A DNA stretch of 64,000 nucleotides, taken from Bimuria novae-zelandiae CBS 107.79. Lineage: Eukaryota > Ascomycota > Dothideomycetes > Pleosporales > Didymosphaeriaceae. The stretch covers positions 476,351 to 540,350 of the forward strand of contig ML976681.1 of the NCBI GenBank assembly GCA_010015655.1, given 5' to 3'. Both the position numbers and the translations under genes were made by a program. Of the stretch, positions 1-10,097 are shown one piece after another. The notes under the pieces were generated by a model that had not been told where the DNA came from, did no database searches, and saw nothing but the letters and a program-made list of their open reading frames with translations. Position 1 is the first letter of the stretch, and the number at the start of each line of letters is the position of its first letter.

Positions 1-192
1 TTTGATAAGAATATTAGAGCTTCTTCGAACCCGGAATCTGATCGTTGGTCAATGGATACAATGTGCTTTGGCGATGTTCGTGTGAGGGCTTAATCATATC
101 AAGTACGAGACCAACTATTTCACGAATATAAAAAAAATATGCGGAGAATCAGTCTCGGCATTGGCATATATCTACAGAAAATATTCTGGATC

Positions 193-1462
193 CTAGTTAT
201 CGTTGTTCATCACCGCAATCCCGTACGGATCTCTATCCACCTCGCTAACCAGGACCTCAAAGTCCTGCTCCGCCAACGCCTCCTTCAGCTCATCACCGGC
301 TTCTTCCTCACGCAGCGTCTTCCACTCCTCTGCCACCTGATCATCAAGCTGATCCATCAGCACTTCCGTCAAGAATCCGCGCTCAGAGTTACTGTGGAAC
401 AAGCTGATAACCACCTGGCCCTTCTCTATCGCCGCCAGCGCTTCATGATGGCTCATCTCTCCCGTGAATAACAAATCCACGTCCAAGTTGCTGAGCAGCG
501 AACCCCCTGAGCCCGCGCATATACCGACGCTGCGAATGGTCAGATCGCCGATATTTGCGTTCTGCGGAATCGCAATGGGGAAGCCCTTTGGATTGTTGAG
601 GCTGCGGCCTATGCGGTCGAGGAGTGCGGGGAGAGGCTGCGGCTCATCGAAATGCACTATACGGCCCATACCCGCACCGGGATGCGACGCAAGTTCCGGC
701 GACTGCGGGACGATAGGTTTGCGCGTATGCGGGATGGAAGTCAGGGACGCTGACTGGTTGCCTAAACGTAAGGTCGTCTGCATCGACGAGGGGTGGTGTG
801 CGAGCGCCCATGTCGGCCTCAGCCCTTTCGTCTCAACGAACGGATCATCGTCGCCCTCTTTGATTGGCGTCTTCCCCTGGTCTTTATCCGTATCTATATT
901 TTCTAAATTATTCTTGCTTCCCGTCACGATATCGGCGAGCCAATCTCCCAAGCCTCCCGGGGCAGCATCAACTGCGGTATGCGGGCTATATACGCTGATG
1001 CCATGGCTAGCTAAGCGAAGTAGAGTTTGTTGTTGCGAGTTTGCGAGTGTGATCGACTTCAGGCCGCGGAAGATGATAGGGTGGTAAGCGACAATTATAG
1101 AGGAATTGAGCTCGATGGCTTCGTCGGCGACGGCTTTTGTGAGATCGATAGTAAGGAGTACAGTGTTGTCCTGGCGGCGAGAGGGTACGAATGGCGCTTC
1201 GAGGAGGAGACCTGTATTGTCCCAGGAATTGTCTGCGAGGGCGGGCGGATAGCTTCAAATTGTCAGCTGCAGTTTTCCAAATTGCAATTACATGACGGAA
1301 TTGGCTTTTGTATAGCCATGTAACAGAGCAAATGCAGACCCAATAGCACACCACTGCTCTCCGCGCCTGTCAGGAACCATGGATGGAAACTCACAGCTTC
1401 TTCATCGCCCTCACCACGGCCCTCGAAAACGGCGCGGAGCTTCTCATCTCACTCATACTCAT
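193..1462 (-). CDS. NIF3: NIF3-family metal-binding protein
   Basis: Two exons, 1395-1462 and 193-1252, give about 375 residues. The first exon encodes a short N-terminus ending AMKKL. It joins YPPALADNSWDNTGLLLE, the usual opening of the NIF3/YbgI family. Family landmarks follow: IIVAYHPIIFRG (metal-binding His region), SHGISVYSPHTAVDAAPGG, and near the C-terminus SVGICAGSGGSLL, FTGEMSHHEAL and a HSNSERGFL motif that supplies late metal ligands. Members are widespread di-metal proteins of uncertain biochemical role; the yeast relative is Nif3. The intron has a good GTGAGT donor but an unusual AAG acceptor (reading TTTGAAG). The usual CAG a few bases upstream would leave a TGA in frame. Three in-frame ATGs lie at 1462, 1456 and 1447; the start is taken at the first. 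An acidic, low-similarity insertion separates the two conserved halves, as in other fungal members. The gene diverges from the BolA gene. Confidence 0.88.
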
Positions 1463-1680
1463 CACCCTCCGTATCGTTGCAGAAAACATTCACACGTACC
1501 AAAGTCGCAGCTAACGTACTACCCCACCTCATGCACGAAAAAGCAACCGCGTCCCCCTCTCCGCGTTACTCGCACAGGCCCACGCCCCAAAACGTGTAAA
1601 TCTCCCGACCTTCGGCCTAACCTGACCCCACTATCTTATCAGATCCGAGGCCCCTCCGTCGCAAGCACGTAACGCACCGA
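1463..1680. promoter_or_regulatory. Shared 5' region of NIF3 and the BolA gene
   Basis: 218 bp lie between the two divergent start codons and must hold both promoters and leaders. The stretch is C-rich on the plus strand. I recognise no specific factor site. Both neighbours belong to families with metal or iron links, so co-regulation is possible but only an inference. Confidence 0.4.
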
Positions 1681-2145
1681 ATGGACCCCCGCCACAAACT
1701 CTACAAACAGCTGGATTCCCTGACCGTCGACCCGGACATCGCGATGAGTGCACGTACGGATGCAGAGGCTGCGAGCAATGCGGCGAGCAGCGGTGTTACG
1801 CCTGAGGGGATCAAGGGGAAGTTGGAGCAGGGGCTGGGGGCGACGCATGTCGAGATTGAGGATATGAGTGGTATGTGAATGTCCCGGGAAGAGGAGATTT
1901 GAGGAGAATTTTGGAGGAGTGTTTCGTGGGCTCAGAAGGGAATACTTTGGCTGATGCATCGACTAGGCGGGTGCGGACAAATGTTCGAGGCGATCATTGT
2001 GTCGCCGCAGTTTGCGAAGAAGACGACGCTGGCGAGGCATAGACTGGTGAATGGGGTGCTGAAGGAGGAGATTGCAGCGATACATGCGTGGACACCGAAA
2101 TGTCATACGCCGGAAGAGTGGGAGAAGAAGAAGCCGCAGGCATGA
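1681..2145 (+). CDS. FRA2: BolA-family protein, Fra2/BOLA2-like
   Basis: Two exons, 1681-1870 and 1967-2145, give about 122 residues. The intron has GTATGT and ACTAG borders and joins MSG to [12 protein letters not shown]. The BolA fold is shown by the [18 protein letters not shown] block, with the invariant His of the BolA signature, and by the [13 protein letters not shown] tail. The tail and the Cys in the GCGQ segment fit the cytosolic Fra2 branch better than the mitochondrial BolA3 branch. In yeast, Fra2 works with monothiol glutaredoxins Grx3/4 in [2Fe-2S] cluster handling and iron sensing; the same role here is inferred. The first 40 residues are weakly conserved and no clear mitochondrial presequence is visible. 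An upstream exon cannot be excluded. Confidence 0.85.
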
Positions 2146-2295
2146 GAGTTTGGACACGAAATTACGACATCTCCCTCACTACGAAGCATGGCTGAGATTA
2201 CGACACATCATTATGAAACGACCGAAGCGATCAAGGAACAGGACCGAACGACTCTTTTTTGTACATCTATGGGCACAACCCACGTACATTTGGGC

Positions 2296-4431
2296 CTAGC
2301 TAAGGAGCACTCTAATCTCCCCGCTGGTTCGAGGGAAGAGGTCCCGCAAAGAAGGTGCGGGCTCTTCTTTCTCGTCTTCCTCCTTGTATAGCAGGTCATC
2401 CGCAGCCATAAGCTTGCTCTCCACAAATTCAAAATCTTCGCAGAATCTGTCTGCTGCCTCCTCCGTGACATTTTGCACCGTGGTCCTATTCTGCAAACGC
2501 TTCAAATTCTCCGCTGCGTCGATGAGTGCGGATGGAAGAAACTCATCCAACTGTTGGCTCGCAGCGATGAGAGCCTCAGGTTTGAAGGTGTCAAGCTCGG
2601 GAAGAGTCTTCAAACTTTCTGCAGTATCAGATATGCCGGACAGAGGTTCGAGGAGGATGTTCAAGCCAGAAGTATATGTGAGATACTGGTGCTGGTACTC
2701 CACCAGTTGCGCGGTGTGTTCGCTGATCGTCTCATCCAGTTCGCTCAATCGGTCCTTGGCGAAGGGATATGGAGTCAAGGCTGCCTTCGCTGCCATCAAA
2801 CAGTTGATGGCAAAGATGCTGTTGTCAGGCGCTGACAATCCCTTGCCAAGATTCTCGCACCCGCTCATGAAAGGATCAAGAGTCTCTGCGAGGACCGACT
2901 GGAAGCCGTCACCACGATCATCGACCGTAGCAATAGACGTGTCATAGCTCTTGGCCAGTGCTTTCAGCATCTGAAGGGTTTCTTCCAAGAAATCCGGCGG
3001 CGAGAGATCGGCAGGTGCGACGGCCAAATCGCCCTGAACGGCGGCAACATGATCTCGCATGTTTGCGCGGAACTGTCGCATGGCTGAGTTTTCCAGCGTG
3101 TCGAACACCTCGAGAACCTCGGAATCAGCCCCGAGCAGTTTCACAAAGGTACTCTTGTAGAATCCAATCAAGTTCGCGATCTTGTAGGCCAGAGTAGCAT
3201 CGTCGTGACTTTGCACAACCTGCTCCGTGCGTTGACGCAATAGTCGAGCCACTCCAGTGAGATCTCGACTGACAAGCTGGTTCAAGGCTTTCCTTCCGTC
3301 GAAAACCTCCTCGTCGCCCTCTTCACGTAGCCATGGTTCGCTCTCCAGTCCAGCTTGAATTGATCGTTTGATCTCATCTCCGTCGGAGATGAAGAGCACT
3401 TCTAGAGCTTCTCTTTCTGATACAGTGGTGGAATGTGCCCAAGCAAGCATATCGCCAACATAGCGTAACGGGTCGTGCGCTTGGAACTCGATGGGCTTGG
3501 TCGCAAGGTTCTGGGACTCCGAAGTAGATCCGGTCAACGCAGCGTAGAAAGAGTCGGAAAGTATGTTCTCTCGTGCTCCAGCGAACGAGTCGAGACAATT
3601 CTGGAATAAGGTAGGCCGTTCCGCTAGCACACGTAAAGACCGCCTAACGGATGCATTAATCTGCGGATTCTCGAGATCTAATGTCTTAAACTCGCGTTCT
3701 ATCCATCGGTAGAGTTTCTGATACGCGGCGTTGATGTGCTTGGAACTCCGCTCGAGTACCTCAAGGCCCAACCGTTGATCTTCTGTTCCTAGTAACACCT
3801 GACAGTCGTGATGAATCTTCTTTACCCTAGTCAACGTCTGAAAGAACTCCTCATCCACGGGCTCAGCGGTTGACGTTAGTACGGTGACCTCATCTTCCGA
3901 GATGAGGAAGTGAGAGTTGAAGGCATTCAGGATTTGCTGCTTTGTTTCGGCTTGCTTCTTCTGTTGCATGAGACTAGACGCTTCTTCTAGCACCGGTCCA
4001 GTGTCATGGTTCGCTGCAGCGATGTGGCTACGCATTTCATCGCAATACTTGTTCAAGCTGTTGATTGCCGTACCGATGCGTTTTAGTTGCTGTGATCGTT
4101 GTTACTATAGCCACGTGTTAAGCGACTCATAAATACAAACCTCTGCAACCTGGCCAAAGTCTCTAACAACCTCTCCATTGCACTGAATCACTTCCTTCTG
4201 GACATCTAGACGTAGCTGTCGTCTGGTCTCTGCGGTATTCCGCACTCCACGAGCATCGAGCGTTTCCAGCGCATCACGGATTTCGAGGTCGGCGTACGAT
4301 GCGGATAGAACGCTTGTGATCCTGGTCGACAGAGCATTTGAGGGGCGCGAAGTCCCCGCTGCTGGGGAAGCGGGCGAGAGAACATCCTGTGAGACTGGAG
4401 TACTCCGCTCCGAGAAGTAGCTGGTCGCCAT
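2296..4431 (-). CDS. COG6: Conserved oligomeric Golgi complex subunit 6
   Basis: Two exons, 4141-4431 and 2296-4089, give about 694 residues. The ATG at 4431 opens [12 protein letters not shown]; a longer reading from 4485 would need a GTG start. The first exon carries [29 protein letters not shown], the conserved N-terminal coiled region of Cog6. The second continues through an extended helical region, for example [19 protein letters not shown] and [17 protein letters not shown], to the C-terminus. COG is an eight-subunit tether for retrograde vesicles at the Golgi, and Cog6 sits in lobe B (Cog5-8). Length is close to metazoan COG6. The intron has a GTTTGT donor and CACAG acceptor and is in phase 0. 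The gene is head-to-head with ATG9, and its 3' end faces the BolA gene about 150 bp away. Confidence 0.92.
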
Positions 4432-4740
4432 GATGGGCCAGTGGGAGGTTCGCTCGTGTACGGGAGAGGAGATGGTCGGTTGCACCTTCCTCCGACTACC
4501 GAAAGCTTAGCTATGACGCGTGACCGGTGCATTCACGAACCCCAACAGCCGTCACACTAACATGGTCACGTCTTGACAGTGTCTTAGGTTCTGTGGCGAT
4601 GGGTTTTGTGAATAGTCACAACTGCTTGTCTCCTGTAGCAAGCGCAGCTCCACATTATCTGACCCGCCACTGCCAGGTGTAGTCGCCTGTACCACGGGAC
4701 GAGCCCCCGCCGCTGCCTTAGATAAGTGCAGCCCGGCTCG
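4432..4740. promoter_or_regulatory. Bidirectional promoter region COG6-ATG9
   Basis: 309 bp separate the two divergent ATGs. The sequence is unique, of normal composition and has no ORF of note. It must contain both promoters. No named factor site was recognised. Confidence 0.45.
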
Positions 4741-7529
4741 ATGGCTTCTAACCTGTTCTCACGTATCCTACCTTCTGTCTCCGACGACCCCTACGAAACA
4801 GAGCCTTTGAATATCCCCGATCGCTATCCTTCGCCCGCGGCGGATGCGCGCCGCAGCACCATGGACATAGACAACGAGAACCTCGATGCGCGCTTTGAGG
4901 ACTTGGACTTGGAACATCTGCTGGCCGATGACAACGAGAGGATGAGCGAGAGCGCGGCTTCTGCCCACCAGCCCGACGATCGTGCACCGCCGGGCATCAA
5001 TACCGCGAACAGAGCAGCGGCATGGCGACAGCCGCCTTTGTCTTCTCGACCACCGCCGTCCGAAGACGACGACGATGTTCCCCAATCTCTCCTTCTTGAA
5101 GGCGGTGTAGCCTCACCGCACGCGACTCGGACCGAGCCGACAAAGGGCCTCCCTCCACCAGTACCGGGCCCGTCTACGCGCCACACGCGAGCACAGTGGG
5201 AGACTACGCGCCGACAACAACGTCTACACGATGAGGGAAGGAGGAACACCGGCGCACCTCAAACGTGGCGAACACCGGTTCGGCCAGGGCAATATACTTT
5301 GGATCCAAAACAAAGAGCAATGTGGCTGTGGGTAAACCAGACCGACGACCTGGATACCTTCCTGCGCGAAGTCTACGAATACTACACTGGATGCGGCATC
5401 TGGTCGATCCTCTTGCAGAAGTTCCTGATGCTTTTGCAAGCGGTCTTCGTCATCGGCTTCTTGACCTTCCTCGGCTGGTGCATAGATTACAGCAAGCTGT
5501 CGGGCAGTCACAAGCTGGGTGATGTGCTTCAGCCCAAATGCATGCATAAGATACATGGATTTTGGTGGCTTGCGCTATGCTCGTTCATAATTTACTGGCT
5601 TTGGTCGATGATGAAATTGGTCGGCAGATATCCCAGGCTGCAGGCCATGCATGACTTCTTTCACCATCTATTGGAGATCCCGGATCGAGATATCCAGTCC
5701 GTCCAATGGCAACACGTTGTAGGCCGGATCATGGCCCTGCGCGACGCGAATCTTACCACAGCATCAAATCTTACACCTGAAGTTCGGAAACTGCTCGACT
5801 CCAAGAGCCGGCAACGACTCGATGCGGTGGATATCGCAAGCCGTCTCATGCGGCGTGACAACTATCTCATTGCGCTCTTCAACAAGGAGATTCTCGACGT
5901 GAGCATTCCTATACCTTTCCTCGGAAACAGGTCCATTTTCTCGGATACAACGAGATTTCATGTCAATCTTGCGATCATGGATCTAGTGTTCAGTGGTCCG
6001 AACGGCTCGTTCAATCAAGACTTTCTGAGAGAGAGAAACCGAAGGAACCTCGTTGCGACACTAAGAACCCGCTTGATGTACGTCGGGTTCTTCAGTGTAC
6101 TGGTGGCTCCGTTCTCAGTAGGCTACTTCCTAGCCACATACCTGTTTTCGCGCTTTACGGTAAGTTACTCTCAATATTATATGTTCCCGACATAGTGTTG
6201 CCGCAGACTACTTTCTATACGTGTAATGAAGGACCGAATGACTCGGACGACCGCCACGGTCACGATTGTCGTCGCATGGTTCATTGGTGATCTGACCTTT
6301 GTTAGGAATACCACAAAAACCCGTCAATTTTAGGTGATCGAGACTTTACGCCGTTTGCGCAATGGAAATTTCGCGAATTCAATGAGCTGCCGCACTTGTT
6401 CAATCGTCGCCGTAATATGGCATACCCTGCGGCCAACCTCTATCTACAACAATTCCCGAAAGCCAAGCTGGAAATGATTTCTGGCTTCGTTGCGTTTGTC
6501 ACAGGTGCCTTCTCCACTGTGCTGATTCTTGTAACTCTTCTCGATTCCGAACTCTTTCTCAACTTTGAGATTACGCCAGGGAAAAACGCCCTCTTCTACA
6601 TGACTGTTTGTGGTGCTATCTACATGGCAGCTCGTGGAAGCAGTGCCCAAGAAGACCAAATCACTGACCCGGCTTATTACTTGGACGCTGTTATATATCA
6701 CACAAGATACGAGCCCGACTCGTGGCATGATAGATTCCATACAGACGAAGTACGCGCCGAGTTTTCCAAGCTATACCAGCCGAAGGTCCTGCTCTACGTG
6801 GAGGAGTTGCTCAGCATCTTGATCACGCCGTTCATACTCATGTTCCGGCTTCCAAACTGCAGCGAACGGATTGTGGACTTCTTTCGCGAGTTCTCGATCG
6901 TGGTTGATGGGCTAGGCGTGGTCTGCTCCTACTCCATGTTCCCTTTTAAGAAGGGCGAAAACAATCTGCCCGCTAATAGGACCGGCCGTCGACAGGACAA
7001 CGAGCTTCGTGAAGACTACTTCATAGCCAAGGACAACAAGATGATGGCTTCCTACCACGGCTTCATGGAAACGTATGCTACCACTACAGGCCGTGGTCCT
7101 GCTAGCCGCTTCCACCCTCCGCCACAGTTCCCCACTCATCATTACTCGTCGTCGCAAGCGACTTCGCCTGTCGACGCTCGTGGGACTAGCCGAGGACCTG
7201 CTGGTCGGCAACCGTTGAACCGTCGTACAGCGCGCGGACCTGGGCCTGAGCGCGGCGAGCCAATGAACTCGGCGCTTTTGGATCCTATCCATCAGCCTTC
7301 GGCTTCGATCTTGAGGTCGCCGCGACAAGGCCCGCAGGGTCGCCATAGGTCGTCTTTCCAACCCCTTTCCGTGCCCGAAGAGAGCATGGTGAGCGAATCG
7401 TGGCAGCCGCAACAGGATGACGAGACGGAGGATGAGGCGCCCGGAGGAAATCGTGGTGGTGTGCTGCAGTTATTGCACCAGTTCTCGAGGGCGCAGGCTG
7501 AGGGCCGGGGAGGAGGTGTGGGTGTTTGA
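4741..7529 (+). CDS. ATG9: Autophagy-related lipid scramblase Atg9
   Basis: Two exons, 4741-6159 and 6306-7529, give about 880 residues. The ATG at 4741 opens MASNLFSRILPS; a GTG five codons upstream was rejected. The cytosolic N-terminus is acidic and Pro-rich (residues 1-200). The conserved core begins with KQRAMWLWVNQTDDLDTFLR. Membrane segments are visible near residues 220-245, 272-292, 447-470, 530-555 and 567-583, with a re-entrant or further segment near 635-655. Hallmarks include FTPFAQWKFREFNELPH, NMAYPAANLYLQQFP and SKLYQPKVLLYVEELLSI. Atg9 is the trimeric membrane protein that seeds the phagophore and scrambles phospholipids. The 146-bp intron contains in-frame stops and is bounded by GTAAGT and TGTTAG. 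The C-terminal 200 residues are low complexity, as usual for fungal Atg9. Confidence 0.95.
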
Positions 7530-7848
7530 TTCGTGCATATAGATTATGGCGTTGGCGATACTTGGTACAGGACTACCCGGCTGCATTAGTAGGCAATTGC
7601 CTTTTGGCGTATATAGGATACAGTGTCTCATCAATAAGTCTGCGTCTACATTTTTGAATTGGCTCCTAATTCGAACCGCGTTCCGATATTACGCTTGTGA
7701 CTCATTATGCTGATAAAAAATTTGTCTCGTCCGTGGTGCACGGCGGATCATTACAATGACAATTTCCCCCTCATGAAAGACTGTCAGTAGTTCTCCAAAC
7801 TCCATCTCGTCTCAATATGCACAGTAACGCCCTCATATCCCTCACACC
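7530..7848. other. Convergent 3' region of ATG9 and the UBR-box gene
   Basis: About 320 bp between two facing stop codons. Nothing is seen beyond AT-rich stretches suited to 3' ends. Confidence 0.4.
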
Positions 7849-9714
7849 CTAATATCCACTCTGTTCCCTCCGATTCCCACCCTCATCCCCACCATCTCCC
7901 TCACCCTCCTGATTCTCCCTCGCCCCGGCCGCCGCCTCCCTAATCGCCTGATCATCACCCCTCAACTTCTGAAAAAACACATTAATATCCTCAGCGCCAA
8001 CCGCCTTTCCCTCATCCGCGTACGGCTTCAAGAACGCCTTCAAGCCGTCTTTCAAGTGCGCAAACGCCATGGCGCCCTGGATCGCGCGCGCCCGGTCCAT
8101 GTTGCTGAAAGCTGCCTCGCCACGGTCGAGAAGGCTGCCGGTGCCGGCGGAGCCGGGGGCGGCGTCGCCGTCGTCGGACATGGGCGGCTGGTAGACGTCT
8201 TCTTCCTCGAGGAGTTGGGGGTGGGGAGCCAGGAGGGGGAAGTGTGTGGGGCAGCGGCAGAGGTGGGGGTGGAAGTCGGGCAGCAGGAAGAGGGAGATGG
8301 GTGTGGTTTTGGCGCGGTCGGGGAGGGGCGGGAGGGAAGTGAGTTTGCACTCTGGCGCGGTTGTTGTGGTGGTGGGATCCGCGGGTTTCTTGGGTGTGAG
8401 TGGGAGGGTTGTTGTTGTGGTGGTGGTGGTGGTGGTGGGTTTGTTTTCGGGGATGGAGGAGAGGGTTGTGGCGGGGTCCTCGGACTTCTGCCGCTTAGGG
8501 GGAGCCATGGAGCCCGCTGGGGGAATGTCTTCGTCCTCGTCTGCGTTGCGCTTCTTGGAGTCGCCGTTGGAGGCTCCGTTGGTAGTCCCATTGGTGTGAG
8601 TCTCCTGTGCTTTCGCTTGGTTCAGAGCAGCGCCGCGGTAGACGGGAGGGAGAAAGCCGGGTGTCCCAGCGTACTCCTTGATCCATGGGAAGGCTTCGAC
8701 ACACTTGTAGCAGAGGAAGTACTCGAAGTCGTCTTCGGCTGGGAAGCCCGGGGGCAGCGGTGTGTCATCATCTTCCTCTTCTTCTTCTGCGTCCGCAGCT
8801 GTGTTGTTTCCATCCACGCCGTTGGAGGTAGGCAAGCCTGCAACAATAGCTGTGACTACCGAGGGCCTGCGCGCATCCGGGTCTCGCCCACCATCCTCCT
8901 CATGCCTCGTCACGCTGACCTCCTTTGTGATCCCGCTCAGCTTCGAACTGCCATCTTTCTCCTCTTTCTTCGGCTTCTCGATGCTCTTCTTGTACTCTTC
9001 CCTAGAGAGTCCAAGAACGCATTCGGGATGCCACCAATCTTCTCCACAGCCCCCGTCTTCTACCGTGCCCAGTCCGAGACACTGGAACATAGTCCCCTTC
9101 TCTTGATGAGCATCATACTCCTCGCTACATCCACAAAACTTATTCCGGAAGTTCTGATTGTATTTGTTGCCCGGCGCGGGCTCTTCCCCGGTCACGCCGC
9201 CCTTCTGTCCAGTCGCAGAATTGATGCGCAGCGTGCATGGAGTCGCTTCGGGGAGACGGGTGGTCCCGCAGTCGCAGACGAAGTTGCGCTTGTTGAAGAG
9301 CTCGACTAGGGTATGCTCGCCATGGCACGAGATGGAGCAGGCGTAGCAGACAGCGGCCGGCTGGTACGGGTCAGATGAATTGGCAGGTGGCGGGTTGCAG
9401 TCTAGGCAGGAGTAGAGGCCTTGTCGCAAAGGTCCGAGGTCGCGCGTACACGTATCAAATTGCTATGCGCTGTTAGACACAGTCCATGTTGTCCAGGCTG
9501 AATCCGGCTCACATATGGGAGAGCCTCGCGGGCTTCAGCTTCGAGAGACAGCTGCTCTTTGATGAAGCTAGTCCATCAGTTAACACATGCGACCACGATC
9601 GTATACAACTAAGACCACTCACTCTGCTGCCGTCTGCGAGTCTTCCGACGCTTGGGAGATGGAACTTGTGCGCGGCTTGGGCTGACAGGCGTTGGAGGAC
9701 TGCGACTCAGCCAT
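7849..9714 (-). CDS. UBR-box and PHD-like zinc-finger protein (UBR7 family)
   Basis: Three exons, 9623-9714, 9513-9567 and 7849-9462, give about 586 residues. A UBR box lies at residues 53-115: Cys pairs in LYSCLDCNPP and VCYACSISCHGEHTLVEL, then NFVCDCGTTRL. A PHD-like region follows (about 155-310): NKFCGCSEEYDAH, MFQCLGLG, CGEDWWHPECVLGLSREE and FLCYKCVEAFPWIKEYAG. This order is that of human UBR7 and fission yeast Mlo2, nuclear proteins; UBR7 has been reported as a ubiquitin ligase acting on histone H2B. The finger is split by an acidic, low-complexity insertion. The central part holds a run of about ten Thr from an ACC/ACA repeat near 8420-8445. The C-terminal segment EDVYQPPMSDDGD followed by a helical tail is typical of the fungal members. 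It is head-to-head with MCM2. Confidence 0.85.
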
Positions 9715-9893
9715 GGCGACGGATTGAGAGATAATTTAGGATTGCGTATGCTTCTGAAATTGGGCTCGAGAAATTGTAACGCAGAAAGAAACAAAATGGG
9801 TGACAGGTAAGTCAACTTTGTTGTCGTGGCTGCCAACTGTGGGAGTTGCGCTTGCCTGTTTGGGTCTTGATTGAGACGCGCCAAGGCCACTTT

Positions 9894-9910
9894 ACGCGTG
9901 CCGGACGCGT
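9894..9910. promoter_or_regulatory. Two MCB (MluI cell-cycle) boxes upstream of MCM2
   Basis: Two perfect ACGCGT hexamers lie at 9894-9899 and 9905-9910, 5 bp apart and about 190-200 bp upstream of the MCM2 ATG. A related GACGCGCC lies at 9875-9882. ACGCGT is the core bound by MBF, which drives G1/S genes including MCM subunits in yeasts. The match is exact. Function here is inferred. Confidence 0.6.
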
Positions 9911-10097
9911 GCTTTTCAACTAACCGCCCGCCTCGCGCATTTCCTCCAGCAAGCCCCTCCTCGTTTCCTAGTCTACGCACGTTGTTGTATATTCGCATTG
10001 CATAAACATGAGGTACGGATGAGGGAGCGACCACTGCAAATTCCGTTACCCTTCTTGAACCTGTCTAACATCTCTCAGCTCCCCGCTACGACCAAGC

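Noticed and set aside
4726..4740. Upstream GTG start for ATG9
   Set aside because: Nuclear genes rarely start at GTG, and the ATG at 4741 gives the usual Atg9 N-terminus.
8056..9309. 417-codon open frame on the plus strand
   Set aside because: It lies antisense to the UBR-box/PHD gene, whose zinc-finger cysteines and splice sites are convincing. The plus frame is low-complexity Gly/Val and lacks any domain.
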